NCBI GenBank assembly: GCA_947038405.1
Contig: CAMQVY010000002.1
Location: 141,798-205,797, forward strand
DNA length: 64,000 nt
Source of the DNA: an uncultured Rikenellaceae bacterium
Lineage (GTDB): Bacteria; Bacteroidota; Bacteroidia; Bacteroidales; Rikenellaceae
Direction of reading: 5' to 3'
This document shows, piece by piece, positions 1 to 9,152 of the stretch (positions are counted from its first letter, which is position 1; every line of letters starts with the position of its first letter). Under the pieces are notes generated by a model, which worked only from the letters and a program-made list of their open reading frames with translations, ran no database searches and had not been told where the DNA came from. The translations under genes were made by a program, and so were the position numbers.

Positions 1-2731
1 CTGGAATCCTAATAGGATTAAAGTCAAACGACAACTCTCCACCATAAGAGTAGACATTATGAAAACTTCCAACCATATCTTTATATCTAGCAAAATCACC
101 AGATAGGTTTAAACGTATTCGTCTAAAATATATTATAGATGGAATCCCCGCATCAGGGTAACATAATGGCAGTTGATAATCTGCTGCAAATGATACATAT
201 TCGTTTGTTGCAAAATCAAGATTAGCCCCTCTTGGAGACAATTGGTTTCGTCTAAAGTTATAATGCCCATCCTTTTGAGACTGCACAACTCCTCGAAGCA
301 TTAAGCTGTGATGTTTTGCTACACCAGGAAGGTATCCTCTAGCATATAAGCTCCATATTGATCCGAAGTCGGTTCTAAATGGATTAATAGTATATGATGC
401 GCTCACTGCATATCCGAATTTAGGTAAAAAATCTCTAAAAGCCATACGAACATTGTCAATATACATAATTGACGCTGTAAGGCTTTGCAATCCAGACTTT
501 GAGTAATCAGTAAGCTGCTCATTAGCCATAAGTGTGTTATCATGGTATAGTTCAATAGATGGGGTAAGATAGCGCAAATTGTATCCCGAACTAAGTCTTA
601 AAGGTAGATACATCCTACCAGAAATATCGAAGTGATTTTTAAGTTTAATTACAGATGGAGTCGCCATATTTACATATTGATCTCCTCCCCCATACGTCGC
701 TCTCACTTCAAACTTGGGAGCTAACCCCAAATAATTAAAACCACCTGTCACCATAGAGCCTTTATCTGTCCAACCATAGCTCAAAAACGAAGTCATTGAC
801 GATAGTAAATTTTGCGATAATAGTGTAACACCTGCACGAATATTAAATTTACTATTAATAAGTTCATATGGGCTAAACGACATCGGAGCCCAACTATGTA
901 CCTTGAAGAGATGTAACCCTTTACGATATGGCTTCTCCTCCATTTTATCACTCTGTACCGTATCAATATAGACTGTATCAACATTCATTACATCCCATTT
1001 TCTACGATAAGGATTAACTCTATTCGATGGTAAAAACGCATACTCTACCCTCTTCATAGAGTCGATATTCAACTCTTGTATTGCAGGTAAGTATCCACTC
1101 CTTACCGTAGCGTAAGTTGTCAGAGTCAACTCTTTGCCATCATTTGAAGGAGTTCCATCAAATGATCCATATTTTGAAGTCGTAACCTGCCACTGTTGTT
1201 CAGACTCTAGGTCATACATATGCACCTCATCCTTACCCGATTGAATTGAGTTAAAGTATAGTTTCCCATCTTTTGCCTTTAATCTACTAAGGGTTGAAGC
1301 AGTAGCTCTAGTAACAGATGTGTATGTAAGATCGTCGTTACACTTTCCAATCCACATACCCTGTTGATCTAAAGCTAAGAAATACAATGAATTAGTTACA
1401 TTATCGTATGCTAACCCATATATAGCTATGTCAAGAGGAAATTCCCAAGTTCTATTTTTAGCTACAATATCATATCGTCCATCATACCTATACTCAACAT
1501 ATGCGACATCTTGCCCCATTGGAGCTGGATATATTGCATTGTAGCACTCTTTATTTACCTTAATTTTTTTAGTTTTAAAATCATAGTTGCAAATTACAGA
1601 ACCTACTCTTTGTTGCCATAAAGTACTATTTCGATACTCACTCCAATACAACTTTCCGTCACTATATATTGGTTGAGAGTTTGTGTTTCCGACATACTTG
1701 ACAACACTCTCTTCACCTGTATTTAGGTTTATGTTAACTATACGTTTATACTTATCTAAATCTCTTTTTAGAGCAATAACAATAGAGTCATTAATTTTCG
1801 TTGGAGACTCATATGTTGTATATGAAGTTATAGGCGTTTTAATAAAGGTAGAAGTATTTTGTTCTTTTGGCATAGCAGCCCAATAAGCAAATAGATCATC
1901 TTTGGTCTGATTAAATAGCTTCGTCTCCGAAGTTTTATAATACTTTTTCAGCGCAATTGTAGATGTAAATACTGTGTATGGATATTTCGAAGCATAATAG
2001 GTTAGTTCATTACCTATGTTTTGTTTATATTTATTGTCTGCGAATGCAGCCATTTGATAACCGAGTTGGTAGTGATCTGGAATAAAATCAACGAATGAGC
2101 CACAAAAATACTTATCAGGTTTATAGAGCGTATCACCCTCACCCGCCATAGCTCTATATTCGATTGTAAAACTAGGTTGTAATCCTCTACCAAAGTTAGT
2201 CATTTGTGTCTCCGTAAGCACAGCATCCCCCTCCAAAAACCACGTTGGAACAAGCAACCCACCTAATAGTGATCCTTGCTGACCTAATACATACCCAACA
2301 CCTTTAAGGAAACGTTTATCAGTATTATTAAAAAGTACCGCATGACGATATTCATGTACAGCAAGTTGTTTAAACCAAGGCGTTGCACTCTGCGCACCGC
2401 TAGGGTTCATAATAAACTCCATTCTTTTAGGGGCTAGAATTACTATTCCGTTGGCTTGGAAATTCTGCGTGTGCATCACAACAGGCATTTTCATAGGTCC
2501 ATACTGGAATCCATATCCAATCTGGTCATGCACTAGATCCATAACCGACATAACTCGCGAAGCATTCTCCTTATAGTAGTCAGGATATACGAATTTAGTA
2601 TGTTGCGAATTTGCGCTTTTCCACTTAATAGAATGAGCCGACTCCCCCCAGTCGTAATATTGGGCAGACAATATTGAGGGTAATATTAAGAGTATTATTA
2701 GTATATGGTACTTAAATCTTTTAATTTCCAT
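1..2731 (-). CDS. Secreted gluzincin-like peptidase with propeller-like middle and outer-membrane barrel (partial)
   Basis: The frame is open from an ATG at 2731 to the left edge, so the C-terminus is missing (more than 900 residues are visible). Residues 1-23 form a signal peptide ending at SAQ. An HEYRH zinc-binding motif lies near residues 126-130 and is followed by WFLEGDA with a further Glu, the usual HExxH...E arrangement of the peptidase MA (gluzincin) clan. The middle contains repeated WxxxxxG/D-type strands, as in TolB-like propellers. The last part alternates short hydrophobic and aromatic strands typical of an outer-membrane barrel. It is predicted to be an envelope protein with a metallopeptidase-like head. 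Substrate and activity are unknown; the domain assignment comes from motifs only. Confidence 0.75.
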   Translation of the reverse strand, partial: MEIKRFKYHILIILLILPSILSAQYYDWGESAHSIKWKSANSQHTKFVYPDYYKENASRVMSVMDLVHDQIGYGFQYGPMKMPVVMHTQNFQANGIVILAPKRMEFIMNPSGAQSATPWFKQLAVHEYRHAVLFNNTDKRFLKGVGYVLGQQGSLLGGLLVPTWFLEGDAVLTETQMTNFGRGLQPSFTIEYRAMAGEGDTLYKPDKYFCGSFVDFIPDHYQLGYQMAAFADNKYKQNIGNELTYYASKYPYTVFTSTIALKKYYKTSETKLFNQTKDDLFAYWAAMPKEQNTSTFIKTPITSYTTYESPTKINDSIVIALKRDLDKYKRIVNINLNTGEESVVKYVGNTNSQPIYSDGKLYWSEYRNSTLWQQRVGSVICNYDFKTKKIKVNKECYNAIYPAPMGQDVAYVEYRYDGRYDIVAKNRTWEFPLDIAIYGLAYDNVTNSLYFLALDQQGMWIGKCNDDLTYTSVTRATASTLSRLKAKDGKLYFNSIQSGKDEVHMYDLESEQQWQVTTSKYGSFDGTPSNDGKELTLTTYATVRSGYLPAIQELNIDSMKRVEYAFLPSNRVNPYRRKWDVMNVDTVYIDTVQSDKMEEKPYRKGLHLFKVHSWAPMSFSPYELINSKFNIRAGVTLLSQNLLSSMTSFLSYGWTDKGSMVTGGFNYLGLAPKFEVRATYGGGDQYVNMATPSVIKLKNHFDISGRMYLPLRLSSGYNLRYLTPSIELYHDNTLMANEQLTDYSKSGLQSLTASIMYIDNVRMAFRDFLPKFGYAVSASYTINPFRTDFGSIWSLYARGYLPGVAKHHSLMLRGVVQSQKDGHYNFRRNQLSPRGANLDFATNEYVSFAADYQLPLCYPDAGIPSIIYFRRIRLNLSGDFARYKDMVGSFHNVYSYGGELSFDFNPIRIP

Positions 2732-2833
2732 TTTATATCGTTGATTATTTCTATTACAACATCGCTTTAAGTTTATCGAAACAACCCACCACGAATTGTT
2801 CTGCGATACTGTATGGAGCGATACAACTAGTAT

Positions 2834-3181
2834 TTAATTTCCAGCTTTTTTGGCTTTGTACCCCTCTTTAGTCAATATTTCAACGACACGATCTCTGAAG
2901 TCACCTTGAATAATAATCTCACCATCTTTTGCGGTACCACCGACACCACACTTACTTTTCAGCATTTTAGCTAGTACGTTAATACTATCGTCACTACCAA
3001 CAAACCCTTTAATAAGAGTTACTTTTTTCCCTGCACGTTGTTTTTTATCCAACCAGACTCTCAGGTTTTGTTTATTAGGCTCTAAAGGCTCCAGATTCTC
3101 CTCCTGCGTATCCTCATAAGAGAAGTCAGGGTTTGTTGAATATACTACATTTAGGCGTGATTTCCAATCGTTATTGCTCAT
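2834..3181 (-). CDS. eIF1/SUI1-family translation initiation factor (YciH-like)
   Basis: A 115-residue protein whose C-terminal two thirds match the bacterial SUI1/eIF1 fold. The motifs KKVTLIKGF, the LAKMLKSKCGVGGTAKDGEI stretch (about residues 73-92) and IQGDFRDRVVEIL are the hallmark basic loop and beta-alpha core that contact the ribosomal P-site region in eIF1. The ATG at 3181 (MSNNDW) is preferred over an in-frame ATG seven codons upstream because family members start with a short acidic tail. It probably influences start-codon choice or initiation accuracy, although the bacterial role is poorly defined. It is transcribed toward the peptidase-like gene. Confidence 0.9.
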   Translation of the reverse strand: MSNNDWKSRLNVVYSTNPDFSYEDTQEENLEPLEPNKQNLRVWLDKKQRAGKKVTLIKGFVGSDDSINVLAKMLKSKCGVGGTAKDGEIIIQGDFRDRVVEILTKEGYKAKKAGN

Positions 3182-3421
3182 AATAATTTTAATAAGATAC
3201 ATCTTCTGTGCAAAGTTAACAGAAACTATTAAAAAAGAGAAGTTCTACATAAGTTTTAGCGAATAGAGTGATTAAAATCGGATTAAATAGAGTATTTATT
3301 ACGATCTTCCCCATGTTCATTGTCCAATTAATAATTTCGATAATAAGTATCTATTTAGGTATTTATTAAAAATAAAATAGTATATTTGGGTTCGCAACAT
3401 CAATAAATATTCGATTATAAA

Positions 3422-4483
3422 ATGAGTGGACGCTTTAAAAAGAGAGAAAGGAAGTCAACACGACGAGATTGGAGCCGAGGCACTAATCAGGAAGAATGGG
3501 GTTTATCAGAGTATGATGCACCTGTTCAGCTTCCACAACGTCTAGCAGTTCCCCATGGGACAAAGCTTGTTAAGATATATGTTGAAGGTTATGGAGACAT
3601 TCCATTTTGGCGTGATATTTTCAATCGTTATGAGAGCAGTTCTATTACGTTTGAGATCAATGTACCACAGCGTCCAGACCTTGCCAAGGGCAAAAAGGTG
3701 CTCCTGAGCATGTTAGACGATAGTAATAGTTCGCAATTACTATGTACCGACAGTGACTTTGACTATTTATTTGAGAATGACACTACTGAATCCCAGCTAC
3801 TGAACAACTCCCCCTATATGCTCCACACCTATGCTTATGCAGCGGAGAATTTACGATGCTATGCCCCCTCACTGCACAACATATGCGTTAAAGCAACAAA
3901 AAATGACACTAAGATTTTTGATTTTGAGAAGTTTTTAGCGGAGTACTCAGCGATCATCTATCCATTATTTTTATGGTATGCCTACTCAGCTAATAAAGCA
4001 ACAGAGCGTGTCTTTTCACTCCTTGATTTCAAGAGTAGCGTTAAACTGAACTATTTAGATGTTGACAACAATGGTCACGAGACTCTACTATGGTTATCCA
4101 ATCAGGTAGACAAGCGGTTACACTCCCTAGAGAGCAGTTATCCGAATTGGGATAATAAGATTAATAAATTTAGGGAAAGACTAGAGTTGAAAGGTGTTTC
4201 ATCCCACAACGTCTATCTTTTCATGCAGGGGCATACTCTTATGGACAACGTTGTTATGATTGTATTACAAGCTGTATGTGAGAAGCTAAAACAGATCAGT
4301 ACCTATCGAATAAACACATCAAAGAAACAGGGACAAGCACTCAAAAATGAGTTAAGCAACTATAATAATAGCATCCGCAATGTACGCGACATTCTCACTG
4401 AGAATGAAGATTATAAAGATTGCTTTTTGTACCAACGACTAGAGAAGGACATTGAGAACTACATCGCCTCACTAACAAAATAG
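3422..4483 (+). CDS. DUF4435-type TOPRIM-related protein
   Basis: A 353-residue protein with a basic N-terminus (residues 1-20, rich in Lys/Arg) followed by KIYVEGYGDIPFWRDIF near residue 50 and LLCTDSDFDYLF near residue 103. The conserved Glu, then Asp-x-Asp, on predicted strands is the pattern of TOPRIM-like domains and fits DUF4435. Such proteins occur alone or beside ABC-type ATPases, sometimes in defence contexts. Here no ATPase partner is adjacent, and the gene is flanked by unrelated genes on its own strand downstream and the opposite strand upstream. A nuclease or nucleotide-binding activity would be inference; no function is assigned. Confidence 0.7.
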   Translation: MSGRFKKRERKSTRRDWSRGTNQEEWGLSEYDAPVQLPQRLAVPHGTKLVKIYVEGYGDIPFWRDIFNRYESSSITFEINVPQRPDLAKGKKVLLSMLDDSNSSQLLCTDSDFDYLFENDTTESQLLNNSPYMLHTYAYAAENLRCYAPSLHNICVKATKNDTKIFDFEKFLAEYSAIIYPLFLWYAYSANKATERVFSLLDFKSSVKLNYLDVDNNGHETLLWLSNQVDKRLHSLESSYPNWDNKINKFRERLELKGVSSHNVYLFMQGHTLMDNVVMIVLQAVCEKLKQISTYRINTSKKQGQALKNELSNYNNSIRNVRDILTENEDYKDCFLYQRLEKDIENYIASLTK

Positions 4484-4591
4484 TAGCTCTAAATATCACA
4501 AACTATATTAAGTTTTCGGCGAATTAAGTTTCAACGAACAAACTAATATTGTTTGTCTTCGATTGCAAATAAAAAAGTTTCATTAAACTTC

Positions 4592-4622
4592 TTTGAAAAC
4601 TGCGTTTTACTTCGTAAATTTG
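4592..4622 (+). promoter_or_regulatory. Bacteroidota-type promoter
   Basis: TTTG at 4592-4595 is followed after 19 bases by TAAATTTG at 4615-4622. This matches the Bacteroidota primary-sigma consensus (TTTG, 19-21 bp, TAnnTTTG). It lies 30 bases upstream of the GTG-initiated outer-membrane protein gene and probably drives the downstream kdsA-kdsD genes too. The surrounding sequence resembles the leaders of the 21.9-27.4 kb repeat units. Confidence 0.7.
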
Positions 4623-4652
4623 CTAGGATTTATTAATGAATAAAATTAGACG

Positions 4653-5702
4653 GTGAGAATACATAAAACGTTAGCGACACTACTATTAATTTTCACAACA
4701 ACTGCACTATTTGGTCAGGAGTTCATTTGGGACGTTAGGTTTTCTAGTCAATTTGACAACAGAGAGTACAACACGACCCTTACAAACTCACAGACTCTAT
4801 TTGGGGCGAGATTAACCCCACAGGTCGGTATTGGTTGGGGACATAACAGTCTCAACATAGGGACAGATATAATGGCAGATTTCGGAGCACCCACACTCTT
4901 CACAGACCCAACACTACTCCTCTACTACGCATATAACTCAACTAAATTTGACGCTTACATGGGAGTTTTTCCTCGCACAAAAATGCAAGGAGACTATTCA
5001 TCACTCTTTTTCAGTCGGACAACAGAGTTTTACGATCCTAATCTTGATGGCTTTATGCTTCAATATTCAGGTAATAAGGGATATATTGAGATTGGCATTG
5101 ATTGGTGTGGATTGAGTCATGGAGCCGCCCGCGAGCGATTTATGATATTCAGTTCAGGAGGTATTAATGGAGATCTATTTTTTGCTGGTTACAACGCTTC
5201 AATATTCCATTTCGCAGCATCAGAAGAGGTTACTGGAGTTGTTGACAACGTTCTATTCTACCCCTATATTGGAGTAAATGTCACTAAATTCGTACCGCTA
5301 GATATATTGAACGTACAGGTAGGCTGGGTACAGGGTCTCCACAAAGATAGGACATATGAGAGTTCATTTAACATGTGCGAAGGAGTTCAAATAGATCTTC
5401 GAGCAGAGAAATGGGGAGTCGGAGTTGAGAATACACTCTACTTAGGTGAGGGTCAAATGCCATATAATAGTATGTACGGCTCAGGTCTCTATTTTGGCGA
5501 TCCGTATTACAATACAGATTCTGGAATCTACAATAAATTAGAGGTCTACTGGCACCCATTTAAAGGGGAGTTATTCGACCTAAAAGTTTCATCTCGCCAC
5601 CACTATGATGGCTACGTATGGGGCTGTCAACAACTGTTAACCCTAAATATCAACATTAACAAAAGGTCATTCAAAAACAGAGTAAAATACGAAAAAGAGT
5701 AA
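4653..5702 (+). CDS. Predicted outer-membrane beta-barrel protein
   Basis: A 349-residue protein with a cleavable signal peptide (about residues 1-21, ending LFGQ) and then many short alternating strands rich in Tyr, Trp, Phe and Gly, as in porin-like or carbohydrate-associated barrels. The start is GTG: the in-frame codon two upstream is a TAG stop, so no upstream ATG is possible. Three bases separate its stop from kdsA, which suggests co-transcription with KDO biosynthesis and an envelope role. No specific family is recognised, and the substrate is unknown. Confidence 0.7.
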   Translation: MRIHKTLATLLLIFTTTALFGQEFIWDVRFSSQFDNREYNTTLTNSQTLFGARLTPQVGIGWGHNSLNIGTDIMADFGAPTLFTDPTLLLYYAYNSTKFDAYMGVFPRTKMQGDYSSLFFSRTTEFYDPNLDGFMLQYSGNKGYIEIGIDWCGLSHGAARERFMIFSSGGINGDLFFAGYNASIFHFAASEEVTGVVDNVLFYPYIGVNVTKFVPLDILNVQVGWVQGLHKDRTYESSFNMCEGVQIDLRAEKWGVGVENTLYLGEGQMPYNSMYGSGLYFGDPYYNTDSGIYNKLEVYWHPFKGELFDLKVSSRHHYDGYVWGCQQLLTLNININKRSFKNRVKYEKE

Positions 5703-5705
5703 GCC

Positions 5706-6470
5706 ATGTTTAAAATAGAAAAACCTATATTCATTGCAGGACCATGTGTCATAGAGAGTGAGGAGCTACTAGACGTTGTAGCTCAAGAGCTTTGCCGACT
5801 ACGCGACAAACTTGATATTCAAATAGTTTTTAAAGCGTCATTTGACAAGGCAAATAGAACATCAATCAGCTCATTTAGAGGTCCAGGAGTTGATCGAGGA
5901 GTTGAGATGTTATCACGAATCAAAGAGAAATATAACCTACCGATAACTACCGATGTACATGAATCTACCCACGTAGCAAAAGTTGCTGAGGTAGCTGATA
6001 TACTTCAGATTCCAGCCTTTTTGTGTCGTCAAACAGATCTACTACTTGCAGCAGCAGCTACAGGTAAGATTGTCAATATCAAAAAAGCTCAATTTTTATC
6101 GGCAGATGATATGAAATACCCCGTACAGAAGGTAACAGAGAGTTGCACTTCAGATGTATGGCTAACAGAGCGAGGTAATATGTATGGCTATAACAACTTA
6201 GTTGTAGATTTTAGAAATGTATCGGATATGACTAAAATCACAGAGCGAGTTATTATGGACTGCACCCACTCAGTACAGCGACCAGGAGGAGCCGGAGGAA
6301 CAACAGGAGGCAACAGAGAGTTTGTCCCAGCTATGGCACTTGCAGCCAAAGCATTTGGAGCAAATGGCTTCTTTTTTGAGGTACATCCTAATCCTGATTG
6401 TGCTCTAAGTGACGGACCAAATATGCTCTATTTAAGTGAATTAGAAACAGTAATAAAATCACTATTATGA
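5706..6470 (+). CDS. kdsA: 3-deoxy-8-phosphooctulonate synthase (KDO8P synthase)
   Basis: Condenses phosphoenolpyruvate with arabinose 5-phosphate to make KDO 8-phosphate, the committed step toward the lipopolysaccharide inner core. Visible motifs are FIAGPCVIES at the N-terminus, FKASFDKANRTS (PEP and A5P binding), TDVHE and DCTHSVQRPGG. At 254 residues it is about 30 shorter than the E. coli enzyme but complete in its TIM-barrel motifs. It overlaps the next gene by four bases (ATGA), and that gene makes its substrate, so the pair is translationally coupled. Confidence 0.96.
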   Translation: MFKIEKPIFIAGPCVIESEELLDVVAQELCRLRDKLDIQIVFKASFDKANRTSISSFRGPGVDRGVEMLSRIKEKYNLPITTDVHESTHVAKVAEVADILQIPAFLCRQTDLLLAAAATGKIVNIKKAQFLSADDMKYPVQKVTESCTSDVWLTERGNMYGYNNLVVDFRNVSDMTKITERVIMDCTHSVQRPGGAGGTTGGNREFVPAMALAAKAFGANGFFFEVHPNPDCALSDGPNMLYLSELETVIKSLL

Positions 6471-7420
6471 TAAGTCAAATAAAGCAATATGCCATTGACA
6501 CCTTTAAAGTAGAGTCTGCCGCTATCAGTAATTTGACTAATCTACTAACAGATGATTTTGACAATTCAGTTACCGACACATTAAATTGCAAGGGTAAATT
6601 AATTGTTATCGGAATGGGTAAAAGTGGATTAATTGGGAGTAAAATTGCTGCGACATTAGCGAGTACTGGCACTCCATCATTTTTCTTACACCCTGGTGAG
6701 GCGTATCATGGAGATTTGGGAATGATTTCGTGCGATGATATTATCTTAGCCATATCTAACTCAGGTCAAACTGACGAAATATTGAAACTTATCCCATTTT
6801 TAGAGCAGAATAAGAACATTGTTATTGCGATGACAGGACGTCCAGAATCGACTCTTGCAAAGCACTCGAAATACCATCTAAACATAGCAGTACAAGACGA
6901 AGCGTGTCCGTTGCAACTAGCACCGACATCATCAACAACTGCAACCCTTGCAATGGGAGATGCTTTTGCTATGGCTTTGATGCACGAACGAGGATTTAAG
7001 GCTGAAGATTTCGCAAGATTTCATCCAGGAGGCTCATTAGGTCGCAAGTTACTAACAAAAGTAAAGGATGTTATGAGAAGTGATAATCTTCCATGCGTTC
7101 CTCCAACGATGAAACTAAGTGATGTTATTATCGAGATAAGCAACGCAAGATTAGGTATTGCGATTGTTTTGGATGGAGATAATATTGAAGGTATTGTAAC
7201 AGATGGAGATGTTAGACGCGCGATGCTAAAGTATCAGAATAACTTTTTCGATATAAGTGTAAATGACGTAATGACAAAGAGTCCAAAAACCGTCTCTGAA
7301 AACTCCCGAATTACAGAGGCAGAAGAGATGATGATAAAGAATAAAATACACTCCTTAATTGTGGTCTCTGAAAATAATTACCTATCAGGAATTATTGAAT
7401 TTTACGACACAATGCCATAG
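6467..7420 (+). CDS. kdsD: Arabinose-5-phosphate isomerase (KpsF/GutQ family)
   Basis: Interconverts ribulose 5-phosphate and arabinose 5-phosphate, supplying KdsA. The N-terminal SIS domain (about residues 35-170) shows GMGKSGLIGSKIAATLAS and the HPGEAYHGDLGM segment. Two CBS domains follow (about residues 205-315), ending in SGIIEFYDTMP. Length 317, normal for the family. The start codon overlaps the kdsA stop. Isomerases of this type sometimes act on related sugars, but the coupling to kdsA makes the KDO role very likely. Confidence 0.95.
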   Translation: MISQIKQYAIDTFKVESAAISNLTNLLTDDFDNSVTDTLNCKGKLIVIGMGKSGLIGSKIAATLASTGTPSFFLHPGEAYHGDLGMISCDDIILAISNSGQTDEILKLIPFLEQNKNIVIAMTGRPESTLAKHSKYHLNIAVQDEACPLQLAPTSSTTATLAMGDAFAMALMHERGFKAEDFARFHPGGSLGRKLLTKVKDVMRSDNLPCVPPTMKLSDVIIEISNARLGIAIVLDGDNIEGIVTDGDVRRAMLKYQNNFFDISVNDVMTKSPKTVSENSRITEAEEMMIKNKIHSLIVVSENNYLSGIIEFYDTMP

Positions 7421-7481
7421 TATATATTTTAGTTTAATGATACGACCGCACTTGGACTATACTCGCTACTCACAGAGAATA

Positions 7482-8516
7482 TTAGAAAAACTCTTCTCTA
7501 TAGTTGTAAGTAGCTCGCAACTCTTCAAAGTCTTCATAATTAGCTTTTAGTGTTGCCGTTTCAGTCACTAAGTCACAATATTTTATAATAGAGCTACAAA
7601 CATCACTCCATACGGTGTGAGTTTTGGCTCTATTTTTTTGCACATCACTCGGAAACCAATCGTTAATTGGAATCTCCAAATATTCAGCAATAGTTTTTAC
7701 TGACATAGCGGTAGCCGTAGCTTTCCCTTGCTTTGAGTACCCTGCAATATGCGGCGTAGCAACATCTACAGAGCTAAGTAGTTCGAGGTTAATCATGGGT
7801 TCAAACTCCCATGTATCGACACAACAACACCCACCACGCTCTATGTGAGCAATTAGGGCTTGCGTCTCCACCACTTCACCCCGTGAGGAGTTAAATATAA
7901 CAGTATCTTTAGATATCCTACCAACATTATTAATATTTAGCATATGAAATGTTGGGTAATCAACCTGACGTCTAAGAGGTGTATGAAAAGTTATTATATC
8001 ACAAGATTTTAAGATAATCTCAAACTCAACAAACCCATCAGCTGCACTTAATTTTTCAGAATTAACTCTAGGCGGGTCACACTTTAGCACATTAAACCCC
8101 CAAGATTCAGCAAATTCAGCAACCAGAGACCCAACGTGTCCAACCCCAACAACACCAATAGTTTTATCGGCAGGCTTCCAATCAAACTTTTCAGACATTA
8201 ACACAAGAGATGCTGACACCCATTGCAAAACTCCTCTTGCATTACAACCCTGAGCACTTTCAACAATAATTCCACTGTTTCGACACCACTCTAAGTCAAT
8301 ATGATCTGTTCCGATTGTAGCTGTTACAATAATCTTAACGCTACTATTTTCTAATAGTTTTGCATTACATTTAGTTCTTGTCCTAACAATAAGAGCTACT
8401 GTATTTTCGAGATCCTTAGGTGATATTTCATCTCCCTTTAGATACTCAACGGATGCAAATGGTTCAAATATACCCTTAATATATGGTATATCTTTATCTA
8501 TAATTATCTTAGCCAT
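7482..8516 (-). CDS. pdxB: 4-phosphoerythronate dehydrogenase
   Basis: Oxidises 4-phosphoerythronate in the DXP-dependent pyridoxal phosphate pathway; pdxA, a later step of the pathway, is also in this window. The protein has a D-isomer 2-hydroxyacid dehydrogenase fold: a Rossmann motif GVVGVGHVGS near residue 120, NSSRGEVVET with the substrate Arg, and the catalytic His in DVATPHIAGYS. Length 344, slightly shorter than E. coli PdxB (378). It converges with kdsD. A different 2-hydroxyacid dehydrogenase remains possible, but the overall match favours PdxB. Confidence 0.88.
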   Translation of the reverse strand: MAKIIIDKDIPYIKGIFEPFASVEYLKGDEISPKDLENTVALIVRTRTKCNAKLLENSSVKIIVTATIGTDHIDLEWCRNSGIIVESAQGCNARGVLQWVSASLVLMSEKFDWKPADKTIGVVGVGHVGSLVAEFAESWGFNVLKCDPPRVNSEKLSAADGFVEFEIILKSCDIITFHTPLRRQVDYPTFHMLNINNVGRISKDTVIFNSSRGEVVETQALIAHIERGGCCCVDTWEFEPMINLELLSSVDVATPHIAGYSKQGKATATAMSVKTIAEYLEIPINDWFPSDVQKNRAKTHTVWSDVCSSIIKYCDLVTETATLKANYEDFEELRATYNYREEFF

Positions 8517-8662
8517 GACAACAATAATTTACAAGAAACTAAATTACAAAAAAGTTATTAATAATATAAAGTTTTACGTCGCAGTAAATTCCCAGTCAAA
8601 TTTGACTAAAAACTCACTACGACGCAAAACGTGTAAAAATATTTTGATTCGACCTCTAGTAT

Positions 8663-9118
8663 TTAAGCTAGAAGTTCTTTTACTTTATTAGACACATCTT
8701 TCCCGTCAGCCTTACCAGCCAACTCTTTAGATGCAATACCCATCACTTTACCCATATCTTTCATTGAGCTAGCACCTACTTTTTCGATAATAGCTTTTAC
8801 TGCTTCAGTCAACTCTACGTCAGACATTTGAGCAGGAAGAAACTCTTTAAGTACAGCAACTTGAGCCATTTCGTATTCACAAAGATCCTCACGGCCTTGA
8901 GTTTTATAAACCTCTGCGCTATCAATCCCTTGCTTTGCAAGTTTAGTTATTATCTTCAACACATCAGCATCAGTGATATCCTCATGGTTAGTACCCGAAG
9001 TTTTAAACTCTATTATATATTTCTTAACACTTCTAAGTATATCACGACGAATCGCATCTTTACTCTTCATTGCCTCTTTAATACCTTCGCTAATTGACTC
9101 TTCTAAATTCATGGTCAC
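8663..9118 (-). CDS. GatB/YqeY domain protein
   Basis: A 151-residue, highly charged, mostly helical protein. MNLEESISEGIKEAMKSKD, DILRSVKKYI and MGKVMG...KADGKDVSNKVKEL are typical of the YqeY family, which shares its fold with the tRNA-binding tail of GatB. It probably binds tRNA or an amidotransferase, but its cellular role is not established. A second ATG two codons inside (MNLEES) is an equally good start. It sits 34 bases downstream of ffh on the same strand. Confidence 0.9.
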   Translation of the reverse strand: MTMNLEESISEGIKEAMKSKDAIRRDILRSVKKYIIEFKTSGTNHEDITDADVLKIITKLAKQGIDSAEVYKTQGREDLCEYEMAQVAVLKEFLPAQMSDVELTEAVKAIIEKVGASSMKDMGKVMGIASKELAGKADGKDVSNKVKELLA

Positions 9119-9152
9119 AATTTTTATATTATAATTAATAATCTCTCAGTAT

